This document shows, in pieces, positions 55,735 through 64,000 of a DNA stretch of 64,000 nt. How positions within the stretch are numbered: the first letter of the stretch is position 1; each line of letters opens with the position of its first letter. The notes under the pieces were generated by a model. The model was not told where the DNA came from. It worked only from the letters and a program-made list of their open reading frames with translations, and made no database searches. The position numbers were made by a program, and so were the translations under genes. This DNA comes from Silurus meridionalis (taxonomy: Eukaryota > Chordata > Actinopteri > Siluriformes > Siluridae): NCBI RefSeq assembly GCF_014805685.1, contig NC_060906.1:12319846-12383845 (forward strand), written 5' to 3'.

Positions 55735-57342
55735 TTAAAGGCGTAATTCGTCCTGCAGTAAGGGCTGTGAAATCTCCCTGTTGGTTAGAGGCAAAGGGGG
55801 CAGTTGCCTCTGTGTGACCTGCTTCACAAACATGATGAGGAATCCCAGGACGAGGCAGCTGCCCAGGACCGGGCCCACAGCCCAGGTATACGAGGGTTCT
55901 TCAGGTACGGATGGGAGTACGGGTCCAGGTGTAAACGTCTCCACCAGCAGATCCCGCACACTCATCTGTGAACCGTTGTTAGGCAGTGGCTGAATGCCTA
56001 GAACGCTACACATGAGAGGGTACAGGTCGACCGAGCGCATAGAGGCTTTAGTGTAACCTGTGCGGAATGATGGGCCACGAGCAACAAACACAGGGTGCAT
56101 GCTGGGTAGGTGGTTATCATAGCCATGGTTGCCCACTGTGAAAAATGAAAATCAGTTATGACCTGCTGATTGAAATAAGCACAACATTAGAGTACTGATT
56201 CCCATTAATACTCACACATAAATGATCCAGTTTTGTTCTGCACAATTGTCCAGCCTTCTTTCACCTCAATGATAATGGGCATTATTCTTACATTGTGTTT
56301 GTAGTGGAAATGATCAGGAATGTCTTCTCTCTTGTACACGACCATGTTAGGATTTGCATTCTCCAACAAATTATACACCTCATCAAATTTGCCTGAGAGA
56401 AAAGGGAAAAAAGTGTCACCTTGCTCTTTCATAATTATGTGACTGGTGTTTGTGTGTGTCAGGAAAACAAAATATCAAATAGATCAGTCCTAAATATAAA
56501 AACTTACCTTCTTTAGGTAAAATGCCCACCACTGGGCTCTTGTCTATCCATGTATAGAGATCTCGACTCACGTAGGCGTCCAGCTCAATGACTTTGTCAT
56601 GTGACAGCTGTGTCATGCCGTGGTCGCTAGTGACAATGAGATTGATTTTATCATAAAGCCCAGCTTTTTTGAGCTTGTCTCGGAGAAAGCCCAGTTTGAC
56701 ATCAATGTCCTCAATGACCACGTCCATAAGCGGGCTCTCGGGCCCCAGGTTGTGGCCGCTCTCGTCAGGCTCTTCCCAATACAGCACTCCAAAATTGATC
56801 TCCTCTGGTCCTAAGAACCAGTTGATCAGCTTCTCGACACGCATCTCGAAGGGCACAGAGGCATTGTATGGCATGTAACGGGTCGGGTATATTCCTCTGA
56901 TGGACACATCTGATCCAGGCCACATGGCAGCTCCACTCCTCTGCCCAGAATTCTGATTGGTTACCCACAGCGGTACCGCCTCCTCCCACCATCGAGAGTT
57001 GTACACTTCTGGCCCCTCCATGGAGAAGGAGCGATTCAGAACTGGGTCATACATTTCATTCGCTACGATGCCGTGACTCTCTGCGTGCAAGCCTGTCACT
57101 AAAGTGTAGTGGTTAGGAAAGGTCTTGGTGATGTAGGTGTTCTCCACACGCTCCACCTGCACTCCTTCGTCCATCATGGCACGGAAGTTTGGTGTGGGAA
57201 CCCTGTTGACATAATCCCAGCGGAAACCATCAAATGACACTAGCAGCAGCTTGTGATGCTCTTCTTGGTGTGACAGAGGTGGAAGCAGCAGGGCTAGAAG
57301 GCCGCTCAGTACGTACATCTTCCTCATCGACAAAACGGTCAT
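55735..57342 (-). CDS. enpp5: Ectonucleotide pyrophosphatase/phosphodiesterase family member 5
   Basis: Three coding exons: 57342-56508, 56392-56216 and 56135-55735, with GT/AG junctions, 1413 bases and 470 aa (human ENPP5 is about 477). It is an alkaline-phosphatase-fold type I membrane ectoenzyme that hydrolyses nucleotide phosphodiester bonds outside the cell. There is a signal peptide ('MYVLSGLLALLLPPLSHQ'), a metal-binding Asp in 'LLVSFDGFRWDY', and the nucleophile Thr in 'ITKTFPNHY'. Further metal ligands lie in 'EEPDESGHNLGP', 'TSDHGMTQ' and 'GNHGYDN'. A C-terminal membrane helix ('VLGSCLVLGFLIMFV') and a short tail with 'ISQPLLQ' complete it. 'WDYVNRVPTPNF' and the tail point to ENPP5 rather than ENPP4. 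The start may be the ATG at 57342, 57327 or 57318. A 3' splice-like TTTATAG at about 57369-57375 suggests an upstream non-coding exon. Confidence 0.93.
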
Positions 57343-57440
57343 GTTGCACTATGATGTCACACAGAGCCTATAAATAGAAAATAATTCATAATGCACAGCT
57401 TTTTCTATCCAGGATCCAATCTGCATATACATTCAAGCAC

Positions 57441-57441
57441 A

Positions 57442-57516
<75 letters not shown>

Positions 57517-57520
57517 ACAT
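57441..57520 (+). repeat. (CA)n microsatellite
   Basis: Uninterrupted CA repeats run from 57441 to about 57508, with an imperfect tail to 57518. They lie directly before a Tc1-like element. Confidence 0.95.
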
Positions 57521-57521
57521 A

Positions 57522-58778
57522 GCATCTGGAAAGTATTCATAGTGCTTCACTTTTTCCACATTTTATGTTAAAGCATTATTCCAAAATTTATTACATTCAT
57601 TATTTTTCACCAAATTCCTAAAATACCCTATAAATGACAACATAAAATAAGTGTGTTTGAAATCTTTGCAAATTTATTACAAATAAAAAAAACCCGAAGA
57701 AAATCACATGTACACAAGTATTCACAGCCTTTGCGCCAAACTTTGCTGAAGCACCTTTGGCACCAATTACAGCCTCGAGTCTTTTAAAGCATGATGCTTC
57801 AAGCTTAGCTCACCTATTTCTGGGCAGCTTCTCCCATTCTTCTTTGCAAAACCGCTCAAGCTCCACTAGGTTGGATAGGGAGCATCAGTGCACAGTCATT
57901 TTAAGATCTCTTTAGAGATGTTCATAAAGGTTTAAGTCTGGGCTCTGGCTGGGCCACTCAAGGACATTCACAGAGCCGTCTCGTAGCCACTCCTTTGTTA
58001 TCTTGACCGTGTGCTTAGGGTCATTGTCCTGTTGGAAGACGAACCGTTGCCCCAGTTTGAGGTCCAGAGTGCTCTGGAGCAGGTTTTCATCAAGGATGTC
58101 TTTGTACATTGCATTTATCTTTCCCTTGGTCCTGACTAGTCTCCCAGTTCCTGCTGCTGAAAATTATCCCCACAGCATGATGCTGCCACCACCATGCTTC
58201 ACTGTAGAAATGGTATATGCCAATTGATGAGCGGTGCCTGGTTTCCTCCAGACGTGATGCTTGGCATTTAGGCCAAAGAGTTCAATCTTTGTTTCTTATG
58301 GTCTGAGAGTACTTCAGGTACCTTTTGGCAAACTCCAGGAGGGCTGTCATGTTCCATTTACGAATGGAGGTCACTGTGCTCATTGGGATCTTAAATGCTG
58401 CAGAAATATTTCTGTACCATTTTTGTTTCCTTCCCCAGATGTGTACCTCGACACAATCCTGTCTTGGAAATCTACAGACAATTCCCTGAACTTCATGGCT
58501 TGGTTTGTGCTCTGACGTGCACTGTTAACTGTTTTGCCTTTCCAAATTGTGTCCAATCAACTGAATTTATCACAGGTGGACTCCAGTCAAGTTGTAGAAA
58601 CATCTCAAGGATGGTCAGCGGAAACAGGATGCACCTGAGCGCATTTTTGAGTGTCATGGCAAATCTGTGAATACTTCTGTACATGTGATTTTGTTTCACT
58701 TTTATTTTTAAACTAACTTCTTTCGAACAAACTTTCACATTGTCATTATGGGATGTTGTCTGTAGAATTTTAAGGAAA
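57522..58778 (-). mobile_element. Tc1-like DNA transposon, decayed
   Basis: The left end has 'GGAAAGTATTCATAGTGC' and a 'TTTTTCCACATTTTATGTTA' block; the right end has 'CACATTGTCATTATGGGATG'. Together these form the usual inverted ends of this fish Tc1 family. On the - strand 58109-57912 encodes '[20 protein letters not shown]', '[10 protein letters not shown]' and 'WPSQSPDLN', the catalytic DD-region of Tc1 transposase. Comparison with the usual layout indicates an internal deletion around 58340-58400. Inactive. Confidence 0.85.
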
Positions 58779-59264
58779 AACATAACATTATGACCACCTG
58801 CCTAATATTGTGTTAGTCTCACTTTTGCTGCAAAAACAGTCATGACCTGTCGAGCATTAACAGCATTTACTTCTTTAGCAGTTTGAGCTACAGGAGCTCG
58901 TCTGTTGGAACGGACCACACGCCTTCACACCCCACGTGCATCAGTAAGCCTTGACTGCCCATAACCCTGTCACTGGTTCACCACTGTTCCTTTCTTGGAG
59001 CACTTTTGATAGATACTGAGCACTGCATACCATGAACATCCCACAAGAGCTGCAGTTTTGGAGATGCTCTGACCCAGTCGTCTAGCCATCACAATTTGGC
59101 CCTTTTCATACTCTCTCAAATCCTTACACTTGCCCATTTTTCCTGCTTCTAACACGTCAACTTTGAGGACAAAATGTTCACTTGCTGCCTAATAAATATA
59201 ATAACAGGTGCCATGATGAAGAGAGAATCAGTGTTATTTACTTTAACAGTCATAATGTTATGCC
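58779..59264 (-). mobile_element. Second Tc1-like element, internally deleted
   Basis: The left end is ACATAACATTATGACCACCTGCC and the right end, on the other strand, is CATAACATTATGACTG, giving inverted repeats. The - strand frame 59155-58970 encodes the N-terminal helix-turn-helix part of a transposase ('[20 protein letters not shown]', '[22 protein letters not shown]'). The catalytic part is missing. It directly abuts the previous Tc1 element. Confidence 0.85.
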
Positions 59265-59297
59265 TGATTGGTGTGTAGATTATTTTATATATATATG

Positions 59298-59299
<2 letters not shown>

Positions 59300-59345
<46 letters not shown>
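59300..59345 (+). repeat. (AC)n microsatellite
   Basis: About 22 AC units, after a short AT tract. Confidence 0.95.
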
Positions 59346-59346
<1 letters not shown>

Positions 59347-59974
59347 ACAATCAAATGGTACAAAATACAAAATATTCAAATTATAAAATCTTACACAATC
59401 AAAAAAAATATAGTAACAACATGCAATATAATTGCAAACCTTATTACAGAGGGGGATTATTTATATATATTTTTGTCTTTATTCTCATGTTTGGGACTTT
59501 TTACCGGTTGCTATCTGATGTCTGAAGGAACTGAGACGGCAATGTCCTGGTTAATTTCTGTACCTGTTCAGCGTAATAAACTGTATGTGACATTGGAATC
59601 ACCAATTGCTCTGGAATACTTTTGCTTCCAATTAATTTGCTAAAAATTTTATTCTGTCAAGACAATGACCCAAAAACAGATAAAAAGCATGAATGAAAAA
59701 TGTCTCCATTTATCAAGAGCGCTCATTTCACACTCACTGGTGCCACCATGCATGAATAGGCATCTCTCAGGGATTAATGCGCTGTTAACAGGTGCAAAAG
59801 TCTCAATGAGACATACATAGATATACATATATAGAGCATGTATATAGGCATGTCATGAACACATATGTACACGAACACACACATGGTAGTGAACGCAGCA
59901 CGGGTGCTGAGCAGAACACGACAAACCGATGACATCATCCAATGCAGCTCAGCTCCGTCACATTCACTGCTTCT
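59346..59974. other. Intergenic DNA, no gene recognised
   Basis: AT-rich. The short frames around the microsatellites are not genes. Confidence 0.4.
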
Positions 59975-59976
59975 AG

Positions 59977-60070
<94 letters not shown>
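59975..60070 (+). repeat. (AT)n(GT)n compound microsatellite
   Basis: About 32 TA units (59979-60038) pass directly into about 16 GT units (60039-60070). A T/A-rich tract follows. Confidence 0.95.
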
Positions 60071-60074
<4 letters not shown>

Positions 60075-60190
60075 GTGTTTGCGTAAAAAAAAAAAATTAA
60101 TTGAGAACACAATGTGAGAGAAATATCCGTATTTTTTCCAACCGCACATTGTCTAAAATTTTACCGAGGCTTTTGCAGGCTCCGGTTAGA

Positions 60191-60243
<53 letters not shown>
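60191..60243 (+). repeat. (GT)n microsatellite
   Basis: A perfect run of about 26 GT units. Confidence 0.95.
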
Positions 60244-60244
<1 letters not shown>

Positions 60245-60289
60245 AATACGCAGCTGTACAATCAGCAGCAGCGCACTGACACACACTGC

Positions 60290-60520
60290 CCTCAACACCG
60301 ATAAACGTCTTAATATAGCTGCCATGCTTCCTGTCCCAGTTATTAATAATAATAATAAAACATTTCACTGCAATAAACTACAAAGTATGAAGCCCATAAA
60401 GAGAGAACCTTACCTTACAACAGCAGCTCCCAATCTGACAACGGAGAAAAAATACCAAAAACGGTGTCGTAAACAGGAAGTCCCGCCCCCTCAGAGGGTT
60501 ATTAACATAATCAATGCCCC
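60290..60520 (-). promoter_or_regulatory. Candidate enpp5 upstream promoter/first exon
   Basis: On the - strand, 'GGGGGCGGGACTTCCTG' (60477-60493) is a GC-box plus ETS-like core, followed by modest GC content toward 60300. A non-coding first exon here, joined to the acceptor near 57369, would fit an intron of about 3 kb. This is inference from composition and position only. Confidence 0.25.
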
Positions 60521-61424
60521 AAACCAATTTCCGGTGAAAAAAAAATATATGCATGCATGTTTAGTGTTAACATACTAAATATGAATAAAACTTAAAATTG
60601 TATCTATTATCAATGAATCAAATCTATTTTGTCTATGAATACTATTTAGCATATGAATAATGTTCATAATGTTCATGCTGCAAAGCCTCAGACCCAAATT
60701 GATCATATATTTGATATGAAATCATGTATTTAATCCTATTCTAATCCTATTACATATTTGTAACCTTGAAATATGCATGAACCTTGTCATTTTGTGCGGA
60801 TTTTTTCAGCCAAGCTTCAGTGAAAATATATGCTATACATTTTTTCCATATCTAGTCATCACTGTGAGGGGTTTTAAAAATGCATTAATCTACATGGATT
60901 TAAAGGAGACTTCCAGTGTCCTTCACTGCTGCATACTAATAAACATGATCCATCCAGAGCTACTACATTGTTATAAATCTTACTTTCAGATGTCTTTTGC
61001 CCCAGTAGAAGTAATTCTTTATTGTAATCAATTCGGTGTAAAATTATTATCTGTAGCCCCAAACAGCTGCAGCAGCATCCGCCAGGATCTAGTAGATTAG
61101 TAGTCGCGCTTCATTCCTTTGACCAGCAGATGTCAGTAGTGCGCAATGTTTTCAGTTTTGCCCTTAAATGTGTTCAAGGCCCAATCTCATATTAAACATT
61201 AGATATTTATTAAATATAAACAGTAATCAAGATCATTGTAATCTGTTGCCAGAATCTAAAGACCCAACGATCCATTCTCAAGAAGTTTAAGGATAGAATT
61301 GGACTGTAATTAACATCAACAGTCCACTAGAATGTCTCAAGACCACAGGTTGCATATACAGTTCACCTAAACAATATCACTGCACTCCTAAACAATAATG
61401 GGACTGTAATTAATGGACATTCGG
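60521..61424. other. Intergenic DNA, no gene recognised
   Basis: AT-rich. The frame at 60777-61100 has no recognisable domain. Confidence 0.4.
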
Positions 61425-61665
61425 TGTCACATAGATGAGGACGGGTTCTTTTTTAAGTCTGGTTCCTCTCAGGGTTTCTTTCTCATGACATCTCAGGGAG
61501 TTTTTCCTTTCCACAGTCGCCACTGTCTCGCTCATTAGGGACAAACTTACAAATATAAGGTACAAACTTATACGCACTAAATTTATCTGTTCTTTTATAT
61601 CATTTGTAATCTCGGTGCCTTGAGACAATGTACATTGTTAAAAAAAATCCTATACAAATACAAAT
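61425..61665 (+). repeat. Interspersed fish repeat (same family as 389-537)
   Basis: Contains 'GATGAGGACGGGTTC', 'TCTGGTTCCTCTCAGGGTTT', 'TCAGGGAGTTTTTCCTTTCC' and 'CGCTCATTAGGGACAAA', ending near 'TGAGACAATGTACATTG' and 'CTATACAAATACAAATA'. It is longer than the copy at 389-537. Confidence 0.65.
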
Positions 61666-61685
61666 ACATTTAATTCCATTGTATT

Positions 61686-61850
61686 TAATCAGAATCAGGT
61701 TTATTGGCCAAGTGTGTTGACACACACAAGGAATTTGGTTCCAGCTGTTAGTGACTCTCAAAAGTACAGACATAAATAAAACCTATACATGACAAAACAG
61801 ACAAGACAAGACAAAAACATACTATACAAGACAACACAGACAATGTGAGA
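61686..61850 (-). repeat. Retroposon 3' tail (Rex/CR1-like)
   Basis: 'AGAATCAGGTTTATTGGCCA', then 'AGTGTGTTGACACACACAAG', 'GAATTTGGTTCCAGC' and an ACAAGACAAGACA-type tract. This matches, from memory, the widely repeated 3' end of a fish LINE. Confidence 0.55.
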
Positions 61851-62099
61851 CAGTATAGACAGTGTGGGTAATAAATAGGGATACAGCTCAGTTAATTGTA
61901 TTTTTGTACAAAGAATGCAAAGAAGGATAGAATGAAGGGAAACGTGCATTTTCATTGCATCATTGTTATTTAAATACACCTTTGTTCTGTAGCATTAGGC
62001 ATTAAAGGCTGTAATAGTTGCACTAGTAGGTCCCCTACAGAGGGAGCAGTTGGTTGGAGGTCACTGAGCTCACTGTTTCCACTGAATTGTGCCATGGGG

Positions 62100-62358
62100 G
62101 AAGTGTAAAGTAAGTCCAGAGCCTGACTGTTGTGCAAACTAGGAGGATGTGATCAGATACTTTGGTATCTCCGTGGTAACCAGAAACTGACGCAACAACC
62201 CTTCTTCCTCTTCCTCCTCCTCCTCCTTCTCCTCCTCCTCCTCATTTTTTTTATCATTCAAAAACAAGTGGAAAGTAGGAGCAGCGCGAGCGGCGCACAA
62301 CTCCTTTCTTTTCTTCACGCGTGTCCTCCTTCCCTTCGTCTCCGGAGCTCTAGAATCG
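62100..62358 (+). promoter_or_regulatory. Candidate promoter and non-coding first exon of a + strand gene
   Basis: A CTCCTC-rich pyrimidine tract (62203-62245) precedes a CpG-rich block ('GCAGCGCGAGCGGCGCAC', 'TTCACGCGTG'). It ends in a consensus donor, CG|GTAAGT at 62359. This looks like a vertebrate 5' untranslated exon. The gene would lie to the right of the window; I do not identify it. Confidence 0.45.
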
Positions 62359-64000
62359 GTAAGTCTATATAAGCTTTAGAAGCAGCGATGGCGCACACTT
62401 TCTATACAATTTTGAGCACCGATTGAACTGAGAGAAACACACTGAAATTAAAACATACAAGAAAATTGTGGCGTTTCCCTCTGGAAACATCTGGAAATGT
62501 CATAATTCATTTCGTATTAATTTATGAATGCTGTGCGCGTGCCGTGGGATTTATGACCTTTCCAGATGTGTCAGATGTTCCATGCGACGTGTGGATGTTT
62601 TTTTTTTTTTTTCTTTTAATGGATAAAGACATGTTATTGTATACAGACCTAATGCACCTGTCTTAATGTTTTTATTTATTTATTTATTTATTTATTTAGA
62701 GTTTTAAAAAGTCTCCAAGAACACTATGTGCGCCGGGAAATTTGTGTTTTATTTAATTTAATTAAAAAAAATTTTTTTTCAAAATAAAAAGTTTACAGAG
62801 ATAAAATATTTTTTAATAGATAACAGTGCTCGAGAACGTAAAAGAATGCTGTAATTAACTTATAAACAGTGATGACAATGAAAGTGCAACTTTTCATAGT
62901 AAACACTTTTATGATGGGATGTTACCTGGAAACCTCTGAGAGTCTGGAGGTTTTTCTGATCAGAGATTTGTTTGTTAGGTTTTTTTTTTTTAAACCTTTA
63001 ATGGATCCTCCCAGAGAGACAGGCCGAAGAACCTTTTAGAGCTCAATACTTAACTTTTCACAAGATAAGCATCAGGATTGAGGCATCTACAGTACAATTA
63101 GTCTTTATCACTTAGTTACACGTGCATCATATGCAGACCAAGAACAAGAAAATTGCTGGCTGTCTGAATCAGTTTTGAAATTGTAATGAGGCAACTATAA
63201 AATCAGCAGGATAAAATGGCTGAGTACTTACATTGTCCATATGCTCTTAAAGCAAGACATGAGGTTGTCCTTAACATTGAGGTAAGATCTCGATGTGAAA
63301 TGCACTTTTTTATTTATTCATTAATCTTTAGTCACTGTGCCCTGCTCAGGGCTGTGCATATCCTAGGAGCACGGGGCAAAAGATAGGAATGCATGTACAG
63401 AATTGAACACCTGTCTATAGCAGGGCACAGAAGGAACTGTGCCCTGTTGATGTATGTATTCGGAGACTTTGACCGAAACTCAAGTCTTAGAATAATTTTA
63501 AATAAACCACATATTAATATTATTAGCAACATAGTGCTATGCAGAAAATGTGCAATATCACATCAAAGTATAAGTCATTCAGCATCATGCAGTTTGGTGT
63601 CACACTTGGAATCAGTCAAGGAAACACCGCTATGTTAATTAGTGATACCACAAACAAAAAAACATTATGACTAAAACAGACATAGCAATCCTTTTACAGA
63701 TGTATTTACAAAACAGGCTTGTCCTGAAGCATTGTTTGTTTCACATCAGTCCACTTTTATAAAAGTAAATCTTGTTGTTTTGTGTGCTAATATTATGACA
63801 GCACATTGGAATGAAGGATGTGACCTCTCCTGTCATCCCTCTCTTCCCTAAGCTTTGTGACCATACACACTGCTGCCACTTATCTGCCATTTTCAAAGGC
63901 TTCATAGGTATCGTTTCATGTCAAGGCGAAATGCTGACTCATAGGCTGCTTTAAGCTTCCATGGCAACTGCTAGCAAGGATTCAGAGCGTGACATGAGAT
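62359..64000. other. Probable first intron / intergenic DNA
   Basis: Contains a (TTTA)n tract (62670-62697) and several T-runs. A possible small coding exon lies at 63210-63281: CAG acceptor, ATG at 63216, 22 open codons, GTAAGA donor. Its pyrimidine tract is weak and the peptide is not recognised. Nothing else is seen. Confidence 0.35.

Noticed and set aside
59865..60578. Frames rich in Tyr-Ile, Cys-Val and Thr-His
   Set aside because: These are translations of AT and GT microsatellites.
1..64000. tRNA, rRNA or 5S genes
   Set aside because: Scanning by eye for tRNA A/B boxes and 5S-type sequence gave nothing convincing.

Overview
The window looks like nuclear DNA of a teleost fish. It has spliced genes with vertebrate-type introns, long CA/GT/AT/TCTA microsatellites, and fish-type transposable elements (L2-, RTE- and Rex/CR1-like LINEs, Tc1-like elements, a DIRS element, Ty3/gypsy elements). 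The species cannot be fixed from the sequence; an otophysan such as a catfish is only a guess.

Layout. 1-4.2 kb: the last four exons of a TNFAIP2/EXOC3L4-type (Sec6-fold) gene on the + strand. 4.2-10.4 kb: intergenic DNA with a 700-bp inverted-repeat transposon, a fossil repeat and a LINE fragment. 10.4-14.2 kb: a two-exon perforin-2 gene (mpeg1) on the - strand, interrupted by about four small indels, most of them in homopolymers. 15.7-44.6 kb: an ancient LINE that appears to be split by a nest of about 27.6 kb. In the nest, a PNMA-Gag-type Ty3/gypsy element with LTRs of about 2 kb is itself invaded by a non-autonomous LTR element (Gag-like N-terminus plus a long decapeptide-repeat region), two RTE-like LINEs in opposite orientation, an L2 LINE and a truncated DIRS element.

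47.4-54.3 kb: an intact eif5 gene (10 coding exons, 429 aa) with a leader containing a spliced 81-codon upstream ORF that ends 21 nt before the main AUG. 54.5-57.4 kb: enpp5 on the - strand (3 coding exons, 470 aa), convergent with eif5. 57.4-64 kb: microsatellites, two abutting Tc1-like elements, other repeats, and a GC-rich candidate first exon on the + strand near 62.2-62.36 kb whose gene lies beyond the window.

The genes are not an operon-like unit. A tnfaip2/exoc3l4 gene next to eif5 matches the order on human 14q32 (from memory). Here mpeg1 and the nest lie between them. The clearest regulatory feature is the eif5 leader, which fits the known autoregulation of eIF5 by start-codon stringency. 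The least ordinary mobile unit is the non-autonomous LTR element at 16.67-20.36 kb.
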